This document shows, piece after piece, positions 1-7,264 of a DNA stretch of 64,000 nt (position 1 is its first letter; each line of letters opens with the position of its first letter). The stretch is from positions 1-64,000 of the forward strand of contig SVKB01000010.1 in the NCBI GenBank assembly GCA_015068665.1. Reading direction: 5' to 3'. A program made the translations under genes and the position numbers. The notes under the pieces were generated by a model. That model saw nothing but the letters and a program-made list of their open reading frames with translations. It made no database searches and was not told where the DNA came from. This DNA is from Oscillospiraceae bacterium (GTDB taxonomy: Bacteria > Bacillota > Clostridia > UMGS1840 > HGM11507).

Positions 1-27
1 CGAGTTCGGATAACTTTCCGACGGCTA
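1..27 (+). mobile_element. Right end of a third MITE copy (cut by window edge)
   Basis: These 27 bases match the last 27 bases of the MITE at 1834-2110 with few changes and end in the same CCGACGGCTA. The rest of the copy lies outside the window. A hairpin-array repeat follows it directly. Confidence 0.75.
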
Positions 28-113
28 ATAATTCATGCACCGTAAGGTGCAATTCACTATGCCGCTTGCGGCATATCATTTTGCATTCTGCACTCTGAAT
101 TCTGCATTTATAT
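28..113. repeat. Hairpin-array repeat, family B (short copy)
   Basis: Small palindromes (CACC gtaa GGTG and ATGCCG cttg CGGCAT) are separated by an AATTCATG/AATTCACT linker. A run of TGCATTCTGCACTCTG-like copies follows. The same block, almost base for base, is at 17947-18038, where more hairpin modules precede it. Confidence 0.8.
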
Positions 114-142
114 GGCATGTCGGTTCTTCTTTTATTTGTAAT

Positions 143-847
143 TTACTCTTTGTTTCCGGACTGATTATCAGGCTTTCTTTTTTGAAATCCCTTTCCCATT
201 GGGCCTTTGCCCTGCATTATTCCGCGGGGAAGATTTTTGCCTTCTTCAATTTTTGTTACCGCTTCATTATATTTTTCTTCGGTAATTTCGCCTGAATCCA
301 GCTTAGCTTTAAGGTCGGAAAGCATTTTTTCCTTCATATCAGCTTTTTCTTCTTCAGTTAATTGGGGAGGATTCATTCTGCCTTGAGGCTTACCTTTGTT
401 AAAGCCTTTACCTTCTTCAATTTGCTGAAGCTTTTTGTCATATTCCTCCTGAGTGATTTCACCTGCTTCAAGCTTTGCCTTTAAAGCTTCGGTAAGCTCT
501 GCTTTTTTAGCTGCTTTTTCTTCCTCGGTTAATTGGGGAGGATTCATTCTGCCTTGAGGCTTACCTTTGTTAAAGCCTTTGCCTTCTTCGATTTGCTGAA
601 GCTTTTTATCATATTCCTCCTGAGTGATTTCACCTGCTTCAAGCTTTGCTTTTAAAGCTTCGGTAAGCTCTGCTTTTTTAGCTGCGAGTTCTTCCTCGGT
701 AAGCTGTTTGTGAGCTTCGGGTTCCTGACCTTTACCGAAACCGAACGGGTGCTTACCTTTTCCCCTTACTCCTGCGTAGGAATATATTCCCACTGAAATA
801 ATGGAGATAATGATAATAAGTGTTACTATAAGTTTGGTTTTTTTCAT
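143..847 (-). CDS. Secreted SHOCT/YckD-like tandem-repeat protein
   Basis: This 234-residue protein has one N-terminal hydrophobic segment (about residues 5-25), a signal peptide or anchor. The rest is charged and made of three copies of a unit of about 57 residues. Each unit holds an amphipathic helix pair with the core LKAKLEAGEITQEEYDKKL and is separated by Gly/Lys/Pro-rich linkers. The core resembles SHOCT or DUF2680/YckD-type motifs (a family resemblance judged by eye). Two units are nearly identical in DNA with a 171-bp period (from about 360 and 531). The start at 847 is chosen over 877 because AAAGGAGG lies 9 bases before it. Function is unknown; an extracytoplasmic location is inferred from the N-terminus. 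Confidence 0.75.
   Translation of the reverse strand: MKKTKLIVTLIIIISIISVGIYSYAGVRGKGKHPFGFGKGQEPEAHKQLTEEELAAKKAELTEALKAKLEAGEITQEEYDKKLQQIEEGKGFNKGKPQGRMNPPQLTEEEKAAKKAELTEALKAKLEAGEITQEEYDKKLQQIEEGKGFNKGKPQGRMNPPQLTEEEKADMKEKMLSDLKAKLDSGEITEEKYNEAVTKIEEGKNLPRGIMQGKGPMGKGFQKRKPDNQSGNKE
360..701. repeat. Intragenic tandem repeat, 171-bp period
   Basis: Two nearly identical 171-bp units begin at about 360 and 531 inside the repeat protein gene, and a diverged third unit lies nearer its 3' end (lower coordinates). The period equals 57 codons, so copy-number change keeps the frame. Confidence 0.85.
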
Positions 848-902
848 AGGCTTTTGCCTCCTTTCTGTACTAATCATACAATCCGATTGTTAAAATAAGA
901 GA

Positions 903-1772
903 TTAATACAGTGAAAAAAATGTGAAAGTTTTAAGAACACAGCCCGATATACCGCCAATTAAAAATAAAAGCAGTATGATTATAAGATTTTCCTTAAAAT
1001 TTTTATTTTCCTTACAAAGAATCATAAGCCCCACACCTGCGCTGGATGAAAGCCCTGCTATAAGCGAGCCGAAATCAAGCATTCCCGAAATATAGCTTTC
1101 GGTAAGTATAACTGACGGTGCACAGTTGGGAATAAGACCTATCAGAGAGGCTATGAAGGGCTGTAAAAAAGAATTTTTAAGAAGAAAATGGGAAAGCTTT
1201 TCTTCTCCGATAAGCTCGGTAAAATAGGTCAGTATAAAACCGGCAATGAAAATAAATATAAAAATTTTTACCGTATGAATAACTGCAGATTTAAAAAATC
1301 CTTTATCACAGCTTTCGCAGTTTCCGTGAAAATGATGATGCTCGTGCTCATTGTTACAGCCATGCACGGTTTTTCTCTTATAAAACAAATCAATCAGAAG
1401 TCCGAAAAGAGTACCGATTATAATTTTTATAAGAATGACATTGATTACAAGATGAGCTTTATGAGGATTTGCAAGTAAAATCGGCACCGCCTCGTCACTG
1501 GTGGAAATAAAAATAGCAATAAGTGTACCAAGACTTAACGCCCTTTTGGCATAAAGGTCAGAGGCAATAACCGAAAATCCGCATTGGGGAACAGCCCCTA
1601 AAATACTTCCGTAAAGGGGAGCAGGTCCCTTTGCCTTCATAAGAAAATGACTTAAATCGGTATTGTTCTTATGCTCAATATATTCAATTATAATATACAT
1701 TAAAAAAATAAAAGGCAGAATCTTAATATTATCCTGAAAGGAATGAATAAGACTGTGAATCGCTAAATGCAT
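903..1772 (-). CDS. Putative manganese transporter / arsenic-efflux-like permease
   Basis: This 289-residue, very hydrophobic protein has about eight to ten membrane segments in two halves. The halves are joined by a His/Cys-rich cytoplasmic or external loop near residues 150-165 (HEHEHHHFHGNCESC), suited to binding metal ions. Each half has a similar motif (GAVPQCGFSV and GLIPNCAPSV), which suggests an internal duplication. Proteins of this type are annotated as putative manganese transporters or arsenic efflux proteins; the substrate cannot be fixed from sequence. The ATG at 1772 follows GGGGAGG, so the open frame extending to 1829 is not used as the start. A MITE ends 62 bases upstream and may have displaced or supplied the promoter. 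Confidence 0.72.
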   Translation of the reverse strand: MHLAIHSLIHSFQDNIKILPFIFLMYIIIEYIEHKNNTDLSHFLMKAKGPAPLYGSILGAVPQCGFSVIASDLYAKRALSLGTLIAIFISTSDEAVPILLANPHKAHLVINVILIKIIIGTLFGLLIDLFYKRKTVHGCNNEHEHHHFHGNCESCDKGFFKSAVIHTVKIFIFIFIAGFILTYFTELIGEEKLSHFLLKNSFLQPFIASLIGLIPNCAPSVILTESYISGMLDFGSLIAGLSSSAGVGLMILCKENKNFKENLIIILLLFLIGGISGCVLKTFTFFSLY

Positions 1773-1833
1773 AAAAGCCTCCCCAAAAATTAATACCTCA
1801 TTATACCACCTGAAACCCCTCTTTGTCAACCTG

Positions 1834-2110
1834 TAGCCGACGGAGAGCTATCCGAACTTGCCTCTAACCCTTAAAAATAGGCTTTTTCTTCGTTGTCGGT
1901 TTCGATATACCTCGTATTATCAAAACCTTCCGCCTTGAAAAATCTCAATTTTAAAGGGTTATAGGTTCTATAAGAATTTTCAAATTAGGAAATTTTTAGA
2001 TAGAACGAGGCAAAAACGCAGGTAATATTCGGATATTACCGAGGATTTTAACGATATTATATCAAAAATTTACAATTTAAAAACGAGTTCGGATAGCTAT
2101 CCGACGGCTA
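1834..2110 (+). mobile_element. 277-bp MITE, copy 1
   Basis: It is almost identical, in inverted orientation, to 11308-11584, and both copies are exactly 277 bp. The ends form an imperfect inverted repeat of about 25 bp (GCCGACGGAGAGCTATCC at one end against GCCGTCGGATAGCTATCC read inward from the other). TA lies at both outer edges, as expected for the target duplication of IS630/Tc1-mariner-type elements. No ORF of note is inside, so it must depend on a transposase elsewhere. Confidence 0.8.
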
Positions 2111-2122
2111 GCCGTAGGCTAT

Positions 2123-2150
2123 AAAAAAGGGATGTAAAATATTACATCCC
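2123..2150 (-). terminator. Intrinsic terminator after fba
   Basis: On the minus strand GGGATGTAA and TTACATCCC form a hairpin followed by TTTTTT, 18 bases beyond the aldolase stop codon. Confidence 0.85.
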
Positions 2151-2167
2151 ATCAATTTATAAGCTTA

Positions 2168-3031
2168 TTAAGCTTTGTTGATTGAACCGAAAAGCTCCAT
2201 TTTTTCTTTCACTGTAGCCTTGATAGCTTCAAAGCCGGGAGCTAAAACTTTTCTTGGGTCAAAGCCTTTTCCTGAAAGGTCTTTGCCTTCTTCAAAGTAT
2301 TTTCTGGTAGCTGCTGTGAAGGAAAGCTGACATTCAGTATTAACATTGATTTTGGAAACACCTAAGGAAATTGCCTTTTTAATCATATCTTCGGGGATAC
2401 CTGTGCCGCCGTGTAAAACAAGAGGCATAGGATTGGTTTTCTTTTCAATTTCAGCTAAAACATCAAAGTTAAGTCCCTGCCAGTTTTCAGGATATTTACC
2501 GTGAATGTTACCGATACCTGCAGCTAAAATATCAACCCCAAGGTCTGCAATCATCTTACATTCATCAGGATTGGCAACCTCACCTGCACCGACAACGCCA
2601 TCCTCTTCACCGCCGATTGAACCGACCTCAGCTTCAACCGATAAGCCCTTTTCATTGGCAATTCTTATAATTTCCTTTGTCTTTTCAATGTTTTCATCTA
2701 TTTCATAGTGAGAGCCGTCAAACATAACAGAGGTAAATCCCGCATCAATTGCCTTAAGCGCACCCTCGTATGTTCCGTGGTCAAGATGGATTGCAACGGG
2801 AACATTGATATCAAGCTCCTCAACCATACCCTTAACCATACCTACAATCGTTTTGAAACCGCCCATATATTTACCTGCACCCTCGGAAACACCTAAGATA
2901 ACAGGAGAATTTTGTTCCTTTGCGGTAAGAAGAATTGCCTTGGTCCATTCTAAGTTATTGATATTGAACTGACCAACTGCATAATGGCCCTCTTTTGCTT
3001 TTTTCATCATTTCCTTTGCTGATACTAACAT
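2168..3031 (-). CDS. fba: Class II fructose-1,6-bisphosphate aldolase
   Basis: The enzyme cleaves fructose-1,6-bisphosphate to dihydroxyacetone phosphate and glyceraldehyde-3-phosphate in cytosolic glycolysis, and runs in reverse in gluconeogenesis. The 287 residues are the usual length of the short class II (FbaA) group. Visible motifs are HLDHGTYEGA (zinc and catalytic region), VEAEVGSIGGEEDG, GNIHGKYP (second zinc histidine) and LHGGTGIP (zinc and phosphate region). It stands alone, with its own sigma-A-type promoter upstream and a terminator downstream. AGGAGG precedes the ATG. Confidence 0.95.
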   Translation of the reverse strand: MLVSAKEMMKKAKEGHYAVGQFNINNLEWTKAILLTAKEQNSPVILGVSEGAGKYMGGFKTIVGMVKGMVEELDINVPVAIHLDHGTYEGALKAIDAGFTSVMFDGSHYEIDENIEKTKEIIRIANEKGLSVEAEVGSIGGEEDGVVGAGEVANPDECKMIADLGVDILAAGIGNIHGKYPENWQGLNFDVLAEIEKKTNPMPLVLHGGTGIPEDMIKKAISLGVSKINVNTECQLSFTAATRKYFEEGKDLSGKGFDPRKVLAPGFEAIKATVKEKMELFGSINKA

Positions 3032-3064
3032 ATATATATCCTCCTATAGATAATTATCATTATT

Positions 3065-3093
3065 AGTATACCTTAAAAGCTCATAAAAATCAA
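3065..3093 (-). promoter_or_regulatory. Sigma-A-type promoter of fba
   Basis: The minus strand reads TTGATT, 17 bases, TATACT, located 34-62 bases upstream of the fba start codon. Confidence 0.7.
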
Positions 3094-3233
3094 TATCTTT
3101 TAAGAAAATAAACTTTTTAAAAAAAATTAAAAATAAAAAAAGGATTTTGCATTTTTTTGTAGAAATTTGTAAGTGAAAGGGGATAACCCGATTAAATAAA
3201 TTTAAAAATTTAATTTTAATGAGGTGATACCGA

Positions 3234-3311
3234 TGTACCGTGAAGAACCACAGCAGTTTGGATTGGAGCAGGGAAGCTTGCGGGGAAAGGAAAGTATTAA
3301 AATTAAATAGT
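3234..3311 (+). CDS. Candidate 25-residue small protein
   Basis: An ATG preceded by GAGGTGAT opens a 25-codon frame (starts MYREEPQQFG, ends in TAG) that is charged and without membrane character. It lies in the 384-base gap between fba and spoIIR, on the opposite strand to both, and a strong terminator at 3404-3434 closes the unit. No clear promoter was found upstream. The same stretch can fold: TTGGAT...GCAGGG (3252-3274 region) pairs with CCTTGC...ATCCAA (about 3376-3388). It may therefore be a structured RNA rather than, or as well as, a coding gene. I do not recognise a family. Confidence 0.35.
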
Positions 3312-3403
3312 TGGCCGTCGTAATGAAGTAGATTGGGGCGGATAATGTGTGAAAAAATATGCGCAGGCTTTAAGGCCTTGCATCCAATAAACTAAAAAAT
3401 TAA

Positions 3404-3434
3404 ATCTGCAGATGCTCATCTGCAGATTTTTTTT
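3404..3434 (+). terminator. Strong hairpin terminator between small ORF and spoIIR
   Basis: ATCTGCAGATG and CATCTGCAGAT form an 11-bp stem followed by eight T on the plus strand. The spoIIR stop codon (3416-3418) lies inside the hairpin. The other side is A/T-rich enough that it may also stop spoIIR transcripts. Confidence 0.75.
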
Positions 3435-3931
3435 ATTATCTCATATATTTTAGATTTGTATCTGATACCTTCCTTACCGTCAAAGCTTACGGTTACCCCC
3501 TCTTTTACCGAAAGGGAAGGGTACAATGCAAAAAACACATTTTTCCCCTTTGCGCTCCCAATAAGAATTCTTACGGTGGGGTAAATACCTGCAGGAAGCC
3601 TGTCCTTTTTATGATATTCTTCTTTTACCGAAATTTCACATGGGTACGGAGCACCTATTTCATTTAAAAATGTATCAATATCTTCTTTAATCATTACCGA
3701 ATTATTTTCCATAAATTCAATTGTTTCTTCACTTGATTTTAACTCGCTTATTTTCTTTCCGTAGTTTTTAATAAAATACTCCTTCACCGTATGCTTTACG
3801 ACCTGGTCATAATTAGAATTGCTGTTTGCGGGAATATGAAGCCTTACTGTGTCAAAAGGCTTTTCAAAGGAAGTGGCAACAGGCGGAAGCAGTATAAAAA
3901 TCAGTATCAGTATGTAAAAAAATCTTTTCAT
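3416..3931 (-). CDS. spoIIR: Stage II sporulation protein R
   Basis: SpoIIR is the forespore-made signal that activates the SpoIIGA protease, which processes pro-sigma-E in the mother cell. The 171-residue protein has an N-terminal signal or membrane segment (residues 3-20). The family hallmark follows: VRLHIPANSNSNYDQ, then a helix-rich Lys/Glu region and a C-terminal GKEGIRYKSKIYEIIKK. Family members are usually somewhat longer, so this is a compact version. It follows ispE by about 35 bases, with GAGGTGAT as ribosome binding site, and is probably the last gene of the minus-strand cluster. Its presence is direct evidence for endospore formation. Confidence 0.85.
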   Translation of the reverse strand: MKRFFYILILIFILLPPVATSFEKPFDTVRLHIPANSNSNYDQVVKHTVKEYFIKNYGKKISELKSSEETIEFMENNSVMIKEDIDTFLNEIGAPYPCEISVKEEYHKKDRLPAGIYPTVRILIGSAKGKNVFFALYPSLSVKEGVTVSFDGKEGIRYKSKIYEIIKKICR

Positions 3932-3966
3932 AGAAAAATCACCTCATAAGAGATGATTTCCTTTTT

Positions 3967-4818
3967 TTATACTAAATATGCAAGTGGAGTTAATTTTTTT
4001 AAGCTTTTTAAGGCTTTTTTCGCAGTTTCCGTATCGTTAAACAAACCGAAAACCGCATTTCCGCTGCCACTCATCAGAGAACCGATTGCACCTTCCATAA
4101 TAAGCGCCTGCTTGAATTCTTCAATATCCGGAGACTCGGGCACTGAATAATCCTCAAGCACATTATACATCCTTTTTGCAATTCCTGAAAGGTCACCTTC
4201 ATTAAGTGCCTTTATTATTCCGTCAGTATCGGGATGATACTTTATTTCTCCGATGTTTACCTTTGAAAAAATATCCTTAGTGGAAAGCCCTTTATTCTGT
4301 GGCTTTAAAATAATAATCGGGCACTCCGGAAGCGGTGGAAGGGGAGTAAGAATTTCTCCGGTTCCTTCAGCCAGACAGGTTCCTCCCATAATGCAGAAGG
4401 GAACATCTGCCCCTACTCTTTCGCCTACCTTTAAAAGGGAAGGGATATCAAGAGGATTATTATGATACTTATTTAAGAATAAAAGCTCCGCTGCCGCATC
4501 CGAGCTTCCTCCGCCAAGACCGGCGCAAACGGGAATTCTTTTTATAAGATTAACCGAAAACCCCTGTGGCTTTATTTTAACCTCATCGTAAAAAGCCTTG
4601 TAAGCCTTGTAAAGAATATTTCTTCCGTCATTGGGAAGATACTTAAGATTTGTCTTTAAACTGTATTCACCTGCAGAATTTTCGCTTAAGATAATATCGT
4701 CACATAAATTAACGGTATGCATAATCATTTTAAGATTGTGATAGCCGTTTTCTCTTTTTGAAACAATATCCAGGGATAAATTGATTTTGGCATTTGCTTT
4801 TATGTTATATTCGCTCAT
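3967..4818 (-). CDS. ispE: 4-diphosphocytidyl-2-C-methyl-D-erythritol kinase
   Basis: IspE phosphorylates CDP-methylerythritol in the non-mevalonate isoprenoid pathway. The 283 residues match the usual length. The start ANAKINLSLDI is typical of the family. The GHMP-kinase ATP loop is PVCAGLGGGSSDAAAEL at about residues 90-106, and the C-terminal MSGSGNAVFGLF is the third GHMP motif. It sits 14 bases after the ROK regulator gene and 35 bases before spoIIR, so it is probably cotranscribed with both. In Clostridia ispE is often next to spoIIR. Confidence 0.94.
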   Translation of the reverse strand: MSEYNIKANAKINLSLDIVSKRENGYHNLKMIMHTVNLCDDIILSENSAGEYSLKTNLKYLPNDGRNILYKAYKAFYDEVKIKPQGFSVNLIKRIPVCAGLGGGSSDAAAELLFLNKYHNNPLDIPSLLKVGERVGADVPFCIMGGTCLAEGTGEILTPLPPLPECPIIILKPQNKGLSTKDIFSKVNIGEIKYHPDTDGIIKALNEGDLSGIAKRMYNVLEDYSVPESPDIEEFKQALIMEGAIGSLMSGSGNAVFGLFNDTETAKKALKSLKKLTPLAYLV

Positions 4819-4832
4819 AAAATCACCCTATA

Positions 4833-6011
4833 TTAAAAATAGATTTCAGGATTGTCAAAAAGACGCGATATAAAAAGACCTGCCGCCCCCTTATACTTTC
4901 CCTCATCCTCCATGTGTGAAAAAATAACATTTGTATTTTCTCTCACACCGGGAAGTGCCTTTTCATCTATTTCCTTCATAATAGCCGACCTGATATAGTC
5001 GGGTGCATTGGATATATATCCGTTTATAATTATTTCCGAGGGATTGAAAATATTTATAATGTTTGCAATACCTGTTCCGATATAAACAGCCTGCTTTTCG
5101 ATAAGCTCAAGGATTATTTTATCTCCCTCTTTGATTTTCTTTGAAATATCCGAAAGAGTTATTTCCTTTTTCTCAAATAAGCCATCAAGATGGTTGCTTT
5201 GTATTTTTTCAATCAAAGCCTCACCGGATGCCAGTGCCTGAAAGCAGCCACGGTTTCCGCAGTTGCACACCGGGCCGTTAATATCCAGGGTTATATGACC
5301 TACCTCACAGGCATAGTTGGAATTTCCCCTGTATATTTTTCCGTTGTTAACCAATGCGGCACCTATACCATAGCTTATATAAAGCAGGATAAAGCTGTCC
5401 TTTTTCGTGCCCTTTCCGAAAAGCTCCTCTCCCTTGGCAAGTGCCTTAACGTCATTGTTGACAAAAACGGGAAGCTTAAGCCTTTTTGAAAGATAGTCGT
5501 TTATATTTACCGATTTCCATCCAAATCCCGATGACAATACACATATACCGTTTTTATCATCAATCAGCCCCTCCATGGAAACTCCGATGCCGAGTACTCT
5601 TTTGGAAGACTCTTTTATGAGTGCTTCTCCTTCTTTTGCTATCCAGCCGAGTACCTTGTCGGGGGTAAGAGGAGGCTCTATAGCTCCTCTTTTTATATTT
5701 ATGGGGTTGGAATTAAGATCGGTCAGGGAAACAGTAATTTCCTGCCTGGAGATAACAACTCCGAGTATGTGATATCCTGAACCGTTAAATTCAAGCATTA
5801 TCGGCTTTCTTCCGCCGTTGGATTTACCGAAGCGGGTTTCGCTTATAAGCTTATATTCAATCAGCTTTCCGGTTATATTTGTAACCGTTGCTGCAGTAAG
5901 ACCGGTAAGCTTTGCAATCTCAGCACGTGAAATACTCTTTTTTTCTCTGACGGTATTGAGAATAAGGGAGGTATTAAGCTCCTTGATAAGTGAAAAGCTT
6001 CCTATTTTCAT
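4833..6011 (-). CDS. ROK-family transcriptional regulator (NagC/XylR type)
   Basis: The 392-residue protein has an N-terminal winged helix (ISRAEIAKLTGLTAATVTNITGKL, about residues 25-48). A ROK sugar-kinase-like domain follows, with GIGVSMEGLID, the VNNDVKALAKGE motif and the zinc motif CNCGNRGC (about residues 250-257) preceded by EVGHI. Such proteins repress carbohydrate genes and sense sugars or sugar phosphates. The ATG overlaps the ctpA stop codon by 4 bases (ATGA), indicating translational coupling to a cell-wall operon rather than to sugar genes. The ligand cannot be predicted; no sugar kinase or transporter is adjacent. Confidence 0.88.
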   Translation of the reverse strand: MKIGSFSLIKELNTSLILNTVREKKSISRAEIAKLTGLTAATVTNITGKLIEYKLISETRFGKSNGGRKPIMLEFNGSGYHILGVVISRQEITVSLTDLNSNPINIKRGAIEPPLTPDKVLGWIAKEGEALIKESSKRVLGIGVSMEGLIDDKNGICVLSSGFGWKSVNINDYLSKRLKLPVFVNNDVKALAKGEELFGKGTKKDSFILLYISYGIGAALVNNGKIYRGNSNYACEVGHITLDINGPVCNCGNRGCFQALASGEALIEKIQSNHLDGLFEKKEITLSDISKKIKEGDKIILELIEKQAVYIGTGIANIINIFNPSEIIINGYISNAPDYIRSAIMKEIDEKALPGVRENTNVIFSHMEDEGKYKGAAGLFISRLFDNPEIYF

Positions 6012-7252
6012 TCTGTTTTTTCCTCCGGTTCAGCTTGTTTTCCCTTTATATACTCAATTGCACCAATCAGCTGAATGTCATCCTTTTTATCAAGGGTAAG
6101 AATGCTTTTCTGATAATCAAAGGGAATTTCCACATCCGGAGAAATTCCCACACCGTGGATTTTTGTACCGTCAGGAGTTTCATACTGTGCCACTGATAAA
6201 ACTATACTGCTTTCATTATCAAGCGGAAATGCCTGGTTGATAAGTCCCTTACCGAAGGTCTTTTCACCTATAAGAACTGCCTTTTTATGATCCTTAAGTG
6301 CACCGGATACTATTTCCGAAGCAGAGGCTGAGGATTCGTTTGTAAGAATAACGAATGGATAGCTCATTTTGATATGTCCGTCGGTAGCTTTTTCAACAAT
6401 ATCCTTTTTGTTCTTGTAATCCTCGGTAACAATAACACCCTCGTCAATAAACAAATCTGCAATGGCAACAGCGGATACCACCGTACCACCCGGGTTATCC
6501 CTTAAGTCCAAAATAAGCTCGGTTTCTTCGGTAATCTCCAAAGCTGAAAGCTCTTTTACAAAATCGTCAAAGGTGTTAAGGTCAAAGCGGGAAATTCTCA
6601 CATATACAATGTTATCCTCTAATTTTTCCGCAGTAACCGACTTGTAGACGATTTCCGCCTTTTTAAGATTAACATTGAAAATTTCATCGTTTCCTCTTTT
6701 TATCTCCAGGTTAACCTCTTCTCCCGGTTTACCCTTCATAAGCTCAATAGCCTTATCTACCTCGGCATAAGAATATGCAGTGCCGTTTACCTTGGTAATA
6801 ATATCGTTTTTCATAATTCCCGCCTCAGATGCGGGGGAACCGTCAAAGGGGGCTATTACAAGAATTTCGCCGTTCTCACCGGGGGTAAGGGTAATACCTA
6901 CTCCAACATAATTTCCTTCAATGTTTTCCTTGAACTCCTCCTGACCGTCCTCGTCAAGATAATAGGAGAAGGGGTCCTCAAGTCCGTATACCATAAAGCT
7001 TTCCGCATAGTCGTAAAGCTTATCTCTGTCATAGCCCTTATAGTAGTTTTCCTTAACGATTTTTTCAATTTTATTCATTTTGCTTATGGTCATACCTGAA
7101 ACATTACCGAATTCCTTAGTATAGGAAATGGTTGCCATCTGATAGCCTAATGCAAAAACAACTATATATGCAATAATCGTAAAAATTTTACCGAAAATCC
7201 TTCTGCTGGGCTGAATGGTTTTTATTTCTTCCTTATTTTCTAAATTATCCAA
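6008..7252 (-). CDS. S41 carboxyl-terminal processing protease (CtpA/CtpB type)
   Basis: The 414-residue protein has one N-terminal membrane segment (about residues 24-42), a Ctp N-terminal helical region, and a PDZ domain (about residues 105-190, with YVGVGITL and GSPASEAGIMKNDII). The S41 catalytic core follows. The nucleophile serine lies in NESSASASEI (about residue 308) and the general-base lysine in GEKTFGKG (about residue 333), so it should be active. A Glu/Lys-rich tail follows. It acts outside the membrane. Position directly after the M23 hydrolase and FtsEX suggests a role in controlling wall hydrolases or sporulation signalling, as for CtpB; which one is inference. Confidence 0.9.
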   Translation of the reverse strand: MDNLENKEEIKTIQPSRRIFGKIFTIIAYIVVFALGYQMATISYTKEFGNVSGMTISKMNKIEKIVKENYYKGYDRDKLYDYAESFMVYGLEDPFSYYLDEDGQEEFKENIEGNYVGVGITLTPGENGEILVIAPFDGSPASEAGIMKNDIITKVNGTAYSYAEVDKAIELMKGKPGEEVNLEIKRGNDEIFNVNLKKAEIVYKSVTAEKLEDNIVYVRISRFDLNTFDDFVKELSALEITEETELILDLRDNPGGTVVSAVAIADLFIDEGVIVTEDYKNKKDIVEKATDGHIKMSYPFVILTNESSASASEIVSGALKDHKKAVLIGEKTFGKGLINQAFPLDNESSIVLSVAQYETPDGTKIHGVGISPDVEIPFDYQKSILTLDKKDDIQLIGAIEYIKGKQAEPEEKTE

Positions 7253-7264
7253 AGCCGATACTCC

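Noticed and set aside
35-295. Plus-strand ORF over the start of the window
   Set aside because: It runs through MITE-adjacent repeat DNA and then antisense to the repeat protein. There is no ribosome binding site and its composition is not protein-like.
1773-1829. Permease start at 1829
   Set aside because: The codon is TTG without a good ribosome binding site. ATG 1772 follows GGGGAGG.
1834-2110. Small RNA gene instead of a mobile element
   Set aside because: Equal length, inverted copies, TA edges and terminal inverted repeats fit a MITE. Transcription is possible but not needed to explain it.
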